From: Candidatus Latescibacterota bacterium
GTDB taxonomy: Bacteria > JAAXHH01
Direction of reading: 5' to 3'
DNA: 64,000 bases
NCBI GenBank assembly: GCA_012270975.1
Contig: JAAXHH010000124.1
Span: 62,001-126,000 of the forward strand
Of the stretch, positions 56,613-64,000 are shown piece by piece (position 1 is the stretch's first letter; every line of letters begins with the position of its first letter). The position numbers and the translations under genes are program-made. Under the pieces are notes generated by a model that was not told where the DNA came from, searched no databases, and saw only the letters and a program-made list of their open reading frames with translations.

Positions 56613-59180
56613 CTACAGGTTAAACAGGTAGGAAACCTTGGCGACGATCTGCTGATCCCGCAGCCTGAGCGGCGTTCGTTCGAAGGGATCGAATGAGATG
56701 TCGGTATCGAGTTCGTCGTCGCGAAACTGGTTGAACGCCAGGAAGAACGAGTGGCCGAAGGGTGACCGGTAGGCGAGGAGAAGGTTCATGGTGACCGTGT
56801 TCAGGTGGTAGTCGTCCGCTTCCGTGTGCCGGTCGGCGTTGAGCTGGATGAAGGACGAGAAAGACAGGTTGGGCGTGAACGAATAGTTCAACCGGACACT
56901 GGGGATGAGCCTGGTGTTGTGGTCATACTCATCGGTCTCTAGACCCGCCCGGCTTCCCCGGTCGAGCCGGCTTCGGGTGATCCCCGGCTCAAACGCGAAG
57001 CGGGGGGTGGGCTTGATCGAAAGCTCGCTCGAAAGGCTGAGCAGGTCCGCGCCGTAGAACCTCCCATAACGAACATTACCCTGAAGGGAGATCTTTCTCC
57101 CGCTATCGGTAAACAGGAACAGATTCCCCGCGTTATACGAGTAGGAACCCGCAGGAAAGTGAACTCCACCGATTCGGGTGGTCTTGTCGAGCGTATCGAA
57201 TCTCATATCGTACGAAGCCGAGATCCACACGCCGCGTTCCAACTCCATGAAGAAGTTGGGCGAAAGGGACCAGGAGTCCGCATCCATGAAGTCCGTGTCT
57301 TTCTTTGTGATGTAGTTGCTGCGGATTCCTCCGTTGAACCTGCGTATTCCGTATCGACGGACGAAGTTGTTCGTATTGAATCCCATGCCGATCCGCTGCA
57401 GGCCCGTCTCCCGGACGAAACCGGTGTGGGAGATGAAGTCATCGCCGATATCCAGAAAGGAGATTCCGTAGCTCATCCATCGATTCTGCCAGCGCTCGAT
57501 GATGCGAAAGGTCCAGTCCTGGTTGTCGGTGCTCAGGGAATCCGTCCAGCTCTTGGCAAAGGTGATCTGGCCCTGGTGGTTGGACTGTTGCGAAGCCAGG
57601 TTGAGATCGAAACCCACGACCCGGTTGTAGTCTTCGCTGGCATACCGGGGGATGGCCATGCCGACTTTGTCGTTGAACCGGGGATTGGGCTCCTTGAACG
57701 TGGCCAGCATGCCCATGCTTGAACGGGTGCCGAGATCCCGCGAGATCCTCAGAGCCTGCCAGTTGGTGAGCGGCTCGATCTCCATCTCGCCGTCGTCTTC
57801 GTACTCCGTTTCCCGGGTCTGAACATTCAGGAACCCGATGGTTGTCCGTCCGATTTTGCCGGTTACACGCATGCCCAGGTCGATGGGAACCACCTGTCCA
57901 TCGGGCAACTGACGGCCGACGCGCCGACTGAAGAACAACTGGGGCGTCCGATCGTTGTTGCCTCTTCTGGGACCCCGGCGGGGTGGTTGCTGGTTCAACC
58001 TGAAGATATCGCTGCGTTCCAGGAAGAAAGGCCGCTTTTCGGTGAACTGGAATTCGAAGCGGGACAGGTTCACTACTTCGTCGTCCGCTTCCACCTGGGC
58101 GAAATCCGGATTGATCGTGGAGTTGAGCGTTACGCCGGACGTGATGCTGACCTTGAGGTCGCCGCCCAGTTGCCTCAGAAAGTCGTTGGCCGTGTGCGTG
58201 GATGCAATCGGGCTTGCCGGGGTCGGCGGCTTATCGGTATGACGGGAGGACTGGCCACCAAGCACGGTGAATGGTGTGACTTGGGCCCGTCCGCCGGGGG
58301 TGATGTTGGACAGTGCGGTCAACCTTCCGCCCTTCCCGAACCGGTAAAGCGCCTGGTCGCCGTCTTTCAGACTCAGCGGAACCCAGTAGGACTCCTCGCG
58401 GATACGCTGGATCCGCCGGCCGAAGTTGATGCCCCAGGTCTGGTTTTCGCGTTTCGGAAAACGGAGCGTATGAAAAGGAATCACGTATTCCGCCGTCCAT
58501 CCGTAGTCGTAAACCTGGCTAGCCGAATTCCAGAATCCGTTCCAATCCCGGTCGTCGTTACTTCCCTCACGGCTGACAAAGGCGTCGGCGCGGGCGCCGT
58601 TGGGATTGGTCTGGAATTCGTAGGCTTCGCGGTACTGGTCGAGCGAGGCGATCACAACCGTGACCATATCGTTCGAAAAACCCATTCGCGTATCGCGCTT
58701 CATGTCCGGCGCCATGATATGTTCCGGGTGAGGTTCGAAACAAATGAAACCCACGTACAGGTTTTTGTCATCGTAGAGCACCCGGACCTCGGTCGGATGG
58801 GTCGCCGGGTCGCCTTCGACCGGTTCGAGTTGGAAGAAATCGCCAGCGACTTCCGCCTGCCGCCATTCGGCTTCGTCCAGATGGCCGTCCACCTGGATGG
58901 CGGAGGAGACTCGTGTCGCCGCGAGCATGTAATCCGAAGGATCGAGATTCTGATAATCGAAGGGCGTCTTGGATACGGGCAGGGGAACGCTGAACGGTCG
59001 CGGGTCCGAAGTCCGGTCGGTTTCTTCCGACATCGCCGCGATCGATTCCGGCATGGCCGATTCAACAGAGGCATGATCTTGCGGAGATTGGGCCCGCGCG
59101 ACACCGCCAAGCAAAAGCAGACATGTAAAGACGTAGAACAGACCGCCGCCAGATATTCGGGCGGATGCGCGAGACGACAT
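56613..59180 (-). CDS. DUF5916 outer-membrane protein with CBM9-like N-terminal domain
   Basis: An 855-residue secreted protein. After a signal peptide (YVFTCLLLLGGVARAQ), residues about 70-270 form a carbohydrate-binding family 9-like beta sandwich (IQVDGHLDEAEW, then VRVLYDDKNLYVGFICFEP). The rest is DUF5916, predicted as a large beta-barrel (strands such as RYGIRRFNGGIRSNYI and LNTVTMNLLLAYRSPFGH, ending VSYLFNL). Family members are common in Bacteroidota, Gemmatimonadota and related lineages and are thought to bind or pass glycans. The start has GGAGGATTAA directly upstream. It is followed on the same strand by the smaller barrel gene. Confidence 0.85.
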   Translation of the reverse strand: MSSRASARISGGGLFYVFTCLLLLGGVARAQSPQDHASVESAMPESIAAMSEETDRTSDPRPFSVPLPVSKTPFDYQNLDPSDYMLAATRVSSAIQVDGHLDEAEWRQAEVAGDFFQLEPVEGDPATHPTEVRVLYDDKNLYVGFICFEPHPEHIMAPDMKRDTRMGFSNDMVTVVIASLDQYREAYEFQTNPNGARADAFVSREGSNDDRDWNGFWNSASQVYDYGWTAEYVIPFHTLRFPKRENQTWGINFGRRIQRIREESYWVPLSLKDGDQALYRFGKGGRLTALSNITPGGRAQVTPFTVLGGQSSRHTDKPPTPASPIASTHTANDFLRQLGGDLKVSITSGVTLNSTINPDFAQVEADDEVVNLSRFEFQFTEKRPFFLERSDIFRLNQQPPRRGPRRGNNDRTPQLFFSRRVGRQLPDGQVVPIDLGMRVTGKIGRTTIGFLNVQTRETEYEDDGEMEIEPLTNWQALRISRDLGTRSSMGMLATFKEPNPRFNDKVGMAIPRYASEDYNRVVGFDLNLASQQSNHQGQITFAKSWTDSLSTDNQDWTFRIIERWQNRWMSYGISFLDIGDDFISHTGFVRETGLQRIGMGFNTNNFVRRYGIRRFNGGIRSNYITKKDTDFMDADSWSLSPNFFMELERGVWISASYDMRFDTLDKTTRIGGVHFPAGSYSYNAGNLFLFTDSGRKISLQGNVRYGRFYGADLLSLSSELSIKPTPRFAFEPGITRSRLDRGSRAGLETDEYDHNTRLIPSVRLNYSFTPNLSFSSFIQLNADRHTEADDYHLNTVTMNLLLAYRSPFGHSFFLAFNQFRDDELDTDISFDPFERTPLRLRDQQIVAKVSYLFNL

Positions 59181-59518
59181 TTAATCCTCCAGCATCGGAC
59201 GTTGCGTTGTAACCAACGGGTTTTAGATGTTTGCTTCCATCTTACATTGTACAATCCAGCGAGTCTAAACCTTCAAGAGAGACGCCTCGATTTCACAGCG
59301 GGCGGAATATAGACATTCACGACCGGATTGTCCAGAAAGCCGTTTTTACTTTGACAATCCCGGGCCGGATATCCTGCGCGCCATTGGAGTTGAAATCGCT
59401 TGACGGCGTGACTTCGAGGAACAGATTGTGATGAAAGGAAACAGGCGGATCAACGGTCCGCGAAAGTGTTCGATTCACAATTCCACCATCAGGGCCGTTG
59501 GGATCAGACTGGAAAACC
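59181..59518. other. Intergenic gap between DUF5916 gene and threonine dehydratase
   Basis: 338 bases. A minus-strand frame (59317-59520) has protein-like composition but no relative I know; it may be a remnant, since a neighbouring frame ends in a plausible tail (59260-59330). A TTGACA at about 59359 lacks a good -10. Nothing firmer was found. Confidence 0.5.
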
Positions 59519-60478
59519 ATGCTGATTACGTTGGAAGAAATCGAACAGGCGAGAAAGGAACTTCCGCCGGAGGTCGTCTACACGCCCGTCCTGCAGTCGG
59601 GTGCGATATCCGATCAGACCGGTGCGGACGTCTGGCTGAAGGCGGAGAACCTGCAGGTGACGGGGTCCTACAAGACGCGCGCGGCCTATACCATCCTGAA
59701 CCGTCTTTCCGCGGACCAGAAGAGGAAGGGCGCCGCCATTTCGTCCTCCGGGAATCTCGCGACGGCCTTCGCCTACATGGGCACGCTGCTCGGGATTCCG
59801 ACGGCCATCGTGATGATGGAAAAGACCTCGCCCTACAAGGTGCAGCGCACGATGGAATACGGCGCCGAAGCGGTGCTGTGCGAAAACCACAACCAGGCGA
59901 GGTGGGACACGCTGGACCGGCTGGGCCGGGAACGGGGCATCACCGCGATCAATACCTGGGAAGACGCGAACGTCGTTCGGGGCCACGGCAGCATCGGCGC
60001 CGAGATCATGGAGCAGGCGCCGGACCTGGACGCCGTGATCGTCCCCGTGAGCAGCGGGGGCCTGATCGGCGGTGTCGCCACGGCCGTGAAGACGCTAAAC
60101 CCCGCGGTGAAGGTGATCGGGGTGCAACCCGAAGGGTCGCAGGCGGTTTACCGGTCTTTTCTGAAGAAGGAGATCTGCGAGGTGCCGGAACCGGACACGG
60201 TGTGCGATTCACTCGTGGCGCCCCGCCCAGGGGACCTCACCTTCGAACACGTAATGGCCTACGTGGACGAGATGGTTCTCGTATCGGACGAACAGGCGAT
60301 CGAAGCGGTGAAGTACCTGATCGGGACGATGAAACTCGTGGTCGAACCCGGAGGCGCAGTCGGCGTCGCCGCTCTGCTGAACGGCATCGTTAAGTTGGAA
60401 GGAAAGAAGGTCGTGGCGCTGCTCAGCGGCGGGAACATCATGCCCGAGCAACTCGCGGGGTACCTGGGCGGGGCCTGA
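59519..60478 (+). CDS. ilvA: Threonine dehydratase / serine-threonine ammonia-lyase family
   Basis: A 319-residue PLP enzyme of the tryptophan synthase beta family that deaminates threonine to 2-oxobutyrate (or serine to pyruvate). Lys52 in GSYKTRAA would form the Schiff base, SSGNLATAF and SSGGLIGGVA hold the phosphate-binding loop and the PLP, and LSGGNIMPEQ is at the C-terminus. No regulatory ACT domain is present, so it is the short catabolic-type enzyme (TdcB-like). The first in-frame ATG is at 59498, but 59519 is chosen because the conserved MLITLEEIEQARKEL starts there. A serine racemase activity cannot be excluded. Confidence 0.88.
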   Translation: MLITLEEIEQARKELPPEVVYTPVLQSGAISDQTGADVWLKAENLQVTGSYKTRAAYTILNRLSADQKRKGAAISSSGNLATAFAYMGTLLGIPTAIVMMEKTSPYKVQRTMEYGAEAVLCENHNQARWDTLDRLGRERGITAINTWEDANVVRGHGSIGAEIMEQAPDLDAVIVPVSSGGLIGGVATAVKTLNPAVKVIGVQPEGSQAVYRSFLKKEICEVPEPDTVCDSLVAPRPGDLTFEHVMAYVDEMVLVSDEQAIEAVKYLIGTMKLVVEPGGAVGVAALLNGIVKLEGKKVVALLSGGNIMPEQLAGYLGGA

Positions 60479-60523
60479 TGGCGCGGCCTGATCCGAGAAA
60501 TCAGGTCTGCACCCGGCAAGGGC

Positions 60524-61750
60524 TCAGGACGACCCCTTGCGAATCCGAATATCGCCATCGCTAGTCTTTAGCCTGATAAGATGGCCGCCACCATTGATCT
60601 CGCCGGTAGCCCTTATCGTCCTTCCGTTACGACCGCCATCGTCCTGCTCGTCCAGGTCGAAATCCGAATCGATACGATATTCCTTGTCACGTCCGAACCA
60701 GGAACTCCCGATTTGGATCTCCGCTTCGAGCGAGGCTTGCAGATCCTCGGGAATGCTGATGGTCAGCTCCCCACCGGACGATTGCAGCAGCCAGTCTTCC
60801 TCCAGCGCGCTTACGGCCGCCCTCAAACCGGCTTCGATGTCGCCGCCCGAGGTCTTCGCCGTCAGGCCGCCGCCCGTCGCATTAGCGATCGTAATGTCAC
60901 CGCCCGAGGTGCCCGCATTCAATCTTCCTTCGGCGCTGTCGATGGTGACGTCGCCACCCGAGGTATGCACATCCACCTCGCCATCGGCACGCTCGATCGT
61001 GATGTCGCCGCCGGAGGTCTTGGCCTTCACCTCTCCGGTGGTATGGCCGATCCTGATGTCGCCGCCCGAGGTCTTGGCCGACACTTCGCCGCCCGCGTCG
61101 CCGATCGTGACGTCACCGCCCGAGGTGGTCGCATCCACCGCGCCCCGGGCGTCCAGGATCTCGATATCCCCGCCGGAGGTGGACACCTTCGTCTCCCTTG
61201 CGCCCCCCTTGACGTTTACATCGCCTCCTGACGTGTGAACCCGGATCACCGCGTCCGTTACGTTGCCCACATTGATATCGCCGCCCGAGGTGCGGGCAAG
61301 CACGTCGCCCCGCAGGTCTCCGACATCGATATCGCCGCCCGAGGTCTTGAGGTCCAGACTGTACATTTCCGGCACCTTGACCCGTATATCCACCGATATT
61401 TCTTCGTTCCCGTATTTCCGATCTCGTTCTATCCGGATGTCTACGTCGTTCTCCCGTTGGGATATATCCACGGACACGTCATCGAAGGCGTCCCGGGCGG
61501 TGTCCTCGCTGATACCCGTCCGGCGTTTTTCTACCTCGACGTCTACTTCATCGCTGGACCAGCTTTCGACCCGGACCGAGCCGAAGTCGGTATCTACGGT
61601 CAACGTGCCGGCCCCATCCACCGCGTATTTTTGGTGGGTTCTTTCCACGTGACCCATACCGTCGCGCATAAACGTAACCTCCTGTGCGCTGCATGCATAT
61701 GCCGAGGCAACAAGCAGACCGACACCGACCAGGTTCAATAAAACACGCAT
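60524..61750 (-). CDS. Secreted DUF4097-family beta-repeat protein, first copy
   Basis: A 408-residue exported protein. An N-terminal signal (LLNLVGVGLLVASAYACSA) leads into a DUF4097 region of about nine 18-residue repeats, each with a T-S-G-G-D-(I/V)-x-(I/V) strand, for example KTSGGDIRIGHTTGEVKA. Such repeats fold as a right-handed beta-helix. The region before the repeats has FGSVRVESWSSDEVDVEVEK, typical of the family. Function unknown; relatives sit in the cell envelope and are often near anti-sigma or adhesion genes. The ATG at 61750 has GGAGGAATA directly upstream. A paralog lies upstream. Confidence 0.8.
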   Translation of the reverse strand: MRVLLNLVGVGLLVASAYACSAQEVTFMRDGMGHVERTHQKYAVDGAGTLTVDTDFGSVRVESWSSDEVDVEVEKRRTGISEDTARDAFDDVSVDISQRENDVDIRIERDRKYGNEEISVDIRVKVPEMYSLDLKTSGGDIDVGDLRGDVLARTSGGDINVGNVTDAVIRVHTSGGDVNVKGGARETKVSTSGGDIEILDARGAVDATTSGGDVTIGDAGGEVSAKTSGGDIRIGHTTGEVKAKTSGGDITIERADGEVDVHTSGGDVTIDSAEGRLNAGTSGGDITIANATGGGLTAKTSGGDIEAGLRAAVSALEEDWLLQSSGGELTISIPEDLQASLEAEIQIGSSWFGRDKEYRIDSDFDLDEQDDGGRNGRTIRATGEINGGGHLIRLKTSDGDIRIRKGSS

Positions 61751-61800
61751 TATTCCTCCCATTTTGTCAATACTTGCGATATTGTAGTCGCGAAGGCTTG

Positions 61801-62580
61801 CTACGTAGAACCGACTCTGACTTTTCCACCCAGGGTTTTGGCCGACACTTTACCCGAAGCGGCTTCCACGATGATGTTTCCGCCCATGGTGTAGGCGGTC
61901 AGGTCACCTTCTGTACGTCCGACGCGGATGCTTCCACCCATCGTAAGGGCGGACACGTCTCCCTTCGTGTCCCCTATATCGATACTGCCGCCCAGCGTCT
62001 TCGCATACACGCCACCTTCCGTCGGACCGATGCGGATGCTTCCGCCCAGGGTCCGGGCGTTCACTTCCCCTTTCGTGGCACCTATCCTGATGCTTCCGCC
62101 TGCGGTCTTCGCCATGATTTCGCCACCGAGGTCCGCGATTTCGATGCTGCCTCCTGCAGTATTGATGTCGAGATCGTACGTGTAAGGCACCTGGACCGTC
62201 ATCGCTACGGACACCTTGTTGCCCTTAAACGATAACCATCGTTTCTTGTCGATCCGGATGTGTACGTCGTTGCCCTGCTGTTCGGTTGTTACCTCCACTT
62301 CGTCGAAAGCTCGACGAGCCTGTTCTTCGGTGCCTCCTTCCAGCTGCTTTTCTATAAGAATCTCAACTCTGCTGTTGGCCGAGGTCTCAATCCGGACGTT
62401 TCCGAAGTCGGCATCGATAGTCAGCTCGCCGCCGGGATCGACCGTGTACGTCGCCGTGGTGCTTTCCACGAATCCACGTTCGGTTCGCACCATCTCCGTA
62501 TTCTGCGTATCCTGCGCGACTGAATTCAACTTTACCGATATAAACAGGCAAGCGACCGCCAGTTTCCAATAGGCATTCAT
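61801..62580 (-). CDS. Secreted DUF4097-family beta-repeat protein, second copy
   Basis: A 259-residue paralog of the following gene, with the same signal-peptide, FGNVRIETSANSRVEILIEK and repeat architecture. Its five or six repeats of 18 residues use a T-(L/M/A)-G-G-(S/N)-I core, for example ARTLGGSIRIGPTEGGVYAK, so the two copies differ at one core position, SGGD against LGGS. The repeat array is shorter. It lies 50 bases upstream of its partner on the same strand, so they are probably co-expressed and may form a mixed helix or fibre. Confidence 0.78.
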   Translation of the reverse strand: MNAYWKLAVACLFISVKLNSVAQDTQNTEMVRTERGFVESTTATYTVDPGGELTIDADFGNVRIETSANSRVEILIEKQLEGGTEEQARRAFDEVEVTTEQQGNDVHIRIDKKRWLSFKGNKVSVAMTVQVPYTYDLDINTAGGSIEIADLGGEIMAKTAGGSIRIGATKGEVNARTLGGSIRIGPTEGGVYAKTLGGSIDIGDTKGDVSALTMGGSIRVGRTEGDLTAYTMGGNIIVEAASGKVSAKTLGGKVRVGST

Positions 62581-62706
62581 GGGACCCGATTCCTGGTATG
62601 GTATGGTTGACGTCTATCTAGCTGTCTGTTCTGCGATTAAGACTGCGGCAATGGGGAAAAGGTTGCGTCGCCGCTCGAGAACACGTCTACGGGGCCACTG
62701 GAAGTC

Positions 62707-63501
62707 CTATTCCACCCAGTGAGACACGAGAGGTTTCAGCTCACCAGGCAGTCCGTCGAAGACGTCTTGGGGGAGGGTGGGGACCAGGTTTTCCGTTCCG
62801 CCGGTCTCGTCCACCAAGGTCCGGCGGTCTTCCGAGCCAGGCCGCAGCACGTCCAGGTTCAGCCACCAGGGGGCGTAGCGGACGACGACGGCCACACGGG
62901 GCTCCTTCGAGGTGTTGGCGGCCGTGGAATGCCATAGCCGGCTGTCCATGACGAGGACGCTTCCCGCCTGGCCGGTCACGTTCAACTCGGTCGGATAGGG
63001 GGCTTCCGGCGGTACCCCGTTGTTCCCGGTCGGGTTGTTGTCGTTGCGGTGGCTGCCCGGGACGATGAGCGTCCCTCCGTTTTCGCCCGTGAAGGACGAA
63101 AGCATCCAGATGGTCGTGAGGTGCATGACCGCATCCGGGTAAGGTGCGGGCACATGTCCCGCATTCCGCTGGTTGAAGGGCCAGTCCGCATGCCAGCCTC
63201 CGCGTTCGTTCCCGGGTTCGTTGATGGTGGCCGTGGTGAAGGAGATGCGGAAATGGTGTCCAAGCAGCGCGCCGGCCAGGTCGACGATACGCCGGTCCGC
63301 GAGCCAGGGCGCCAGAGACTGGTCATACTTCAGGAAACCGCTCACGTGGCCGATGTTCGCAGGTGCGTCGGGACTCCGGTGGCGGTTGGTGGAGACGATG
63401 ACCCGGTCGCGTATCCCGTCCAACCTGTCCACGGGTATGATGTTGTCCAGGACACACCAGCCATCGATCTGCATGCGCTGTCTCAGTCTCTCCAATGTCA
63501 T
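62707..63501 (-). CDS. Phytanoyl-CoA dioxygenase (PhyH) family protein
   Basis: A 264-residue Fe(II)/2-oxoglutarate-dependent oxygenase of the PhyH family. The metal ligands are His and Asp in GWHADWPFNQ and a distal His in DSRLWHSTAAN; the 2-oxoglutarate arginine follows in EPRVAVVVRY. Bacterial members hydroxylate diverse small molecules, and many copies per genome are typical of some environmental phyla. An in-frame ATG lies at 63528, but 63501 is chosen because AAAGGA is placed 9 bases upstream. Its substrate is unknown. Confidence 0.85.
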   Translation of the reverse strand: MTLERLRQRMQIDGWCVLDNIIPVDRLDGIRDRVIVSTNRHRSPDAPANIGHVSGFLKYDQSLAPWLADRRIVDLAGALLGHHFRISFTTATINEPGNERGGWHADWPFNQRNAGHVPAPYPDAVMHLTTIWMLSSFTGENGGTLIVPGSHRNDNNPTGNNGVPPEAPYPTELNVTGQAGSVLVMDSRLWHSTAANTSKEPRVAVVVRYAPWWLNLDVLRPGSEDRRTLVDETGGTENLVPTLPQDVFDGLPGELKPLVSHWVE

Positions 63502-63602
63502 GCAGTTTCGTCCTTTGAGGATTACCACAAGTAAGGATTACTGAAAGGGTGGTTTATCGAGATTTGATTCAGCGTGGTTGGGCAGATCGTGGACATCTGA
63601 CC

Positions 63603-64000
63603 CTACAGGTCGTCGGTGCTCAGCGTGCCGGCCTCCTGATGCCGCCGGAATACGTCCCAGGTCTCCCTGATCCCCTCGTCCAGCGGTGTGTAGGGGATCT
63701 CGCCGACATCTTCCTGGATGGCGCGGTCATCGAGATCCGGCGCGATGGGAAGGGTCATATCCAGATGGGAGACCAGTCCCTCCGCGCCGGGTACGACGCG
63801 CTCGATGGACGCGATCACTTCGTCGATGGATACGACATCTCCCCGGATGCTGTAGGCTCCGGCGCCGGTGGTTTCCGCCTCGGCGCAACGGATGAACGTG
63901 CGGGCGGTATCGTTCACGTACTGCATGTTATTCCTCCCACCGTACCCGATCACGTACGGTCGGCCTAACAGAGCGGCCTTGACCGCTTTCGTGGGATCGG
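63603..64000 (-). CDS. NAD-dependent epimerase/dehydratase, 5' end outside window
   Basis: The last 132 codons of an extended short-chain dehydrogenase (NAD-dependent epimerase family). GRPYVIGYGGRNNMQYVNDT is the C-terminal part after the catalytic YxxxK, where MQYVNDTARTFIRCAEA is the conserved segment that opens the substrate-binding domain. The protein ends in HQEAGTLSTDDL. The N-terminal Rossmann domain and the active site lie beyond the window. The frame is open through the last base. Confidence 0.85.
   Translation of the reverse strand, partial: DPTKAVKAALLGRPYVIGYGGRNNMQYVNDTARTFIRCAEAETTGAGAYSIRGDVVSIDEVIASIERVVPGAEGLVSHLDMTLPIAPDLDDRAIQEDVGEIPYTPLDEGIRETWDVFRRHQEAGTLSTDDL

Noticed and set aside
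60487..60505. CCTGAT/ATCAGG hairpin between the threonine dehydratase and DUF4097 genes
   Set aside because: A 6-base stem without a U tract is likely by chance in this composition; it was not listed as a terminator.

Overview
This is a high-GC bacterial chromosome segment with dense, mostly co-oriented gene blocks and clear Shine-Dalgarno sites. No rRNA, tRNA, CRISPR array, insertion sequence or prophage was recognised. The mix of genes suggests an aerobic, Gram-negative, non-phototrophic member of the FCB group: alternative complex III with a caa3 oxidase, outer-membrane barrels, a CBM9/DUF5916 protein, a sulfatase, a phytanoyl-CoA dioxygenase and DUF4097 proteins. Latescibacterota or Gemmatimonadota are guesses from gene content only. 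Both ends cut through genes.

Layout. 0-4.1 kb: acyl-CoA (probably propionyl-CoA) carboxylase split over three genes, then a TIM-barrel isomerase. 4.2-12.6 kb: proS, an S9 peptidase, YjbQ, argS, a sulfatase and an unknown protein. 12.6-17.3 kb: a minus-strand operon of a secreted His/Cys-rich peptide, an ABC-2 exporter (ATPase and two permeases) and a MerC-like protein, which looks like metal handling. 17.4-24.2 kb: a glycosyltransferase/ornithine cyclodeaminase pair, a tiny basic protein, type I-alpha glutamine synthetase, a histidine decarboxylase overlapping an ACT-domain gene, and a DUF1624 membrane acyltransferase. 24.2-25.3 kb: three small coiled-coil or membrane-anchor ORFs with perfect 42-bp repeats.

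25.5-38.2 kb: one minus-strand respiratory operon, ActA-B-C-D-E-F, an unknown membrane protein, Sco, then oxidase subunits II-I-III-IV, closed by a hairpin terminator. This encodes the route quinol to ACIII to A2-type caa3 oxidase to oxygen. 38.5-41 kb: a stand-alone ferredoxin-thioredoxin reductase catalytic subunit, a D-2-hydroxyacid dehydrogenase and a methyltransferase.

41-49 kb is accessory and eroded: a frameshifted methyltransferase, a dead GAF-PAS sensor, a secreted ankyrin protein, an NHL fragment, a heavily decayed MmeI-like restriction-modification gene, a secreted rhodanese, a DUF4143 ATPase, a P-loop kinase and another methyltransferase. 49-55.5 kb: a tungsten/molybdenum aldehyde oxidoreductase locus (GYD protein, four-cluster ferredoxin subunit, two tandem AOR catalytic paralogs, FAD reductase) behind a strong promoter and a long structured leader. 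55.5-64 kb: an outer-membrane barrel, a DUF5916 protein, a threonine dehydratase, two tandem DUF4097 repeat proteins, a phytanoyl-CoA dioxygenase and the end of an NAD-dependent epimerase.
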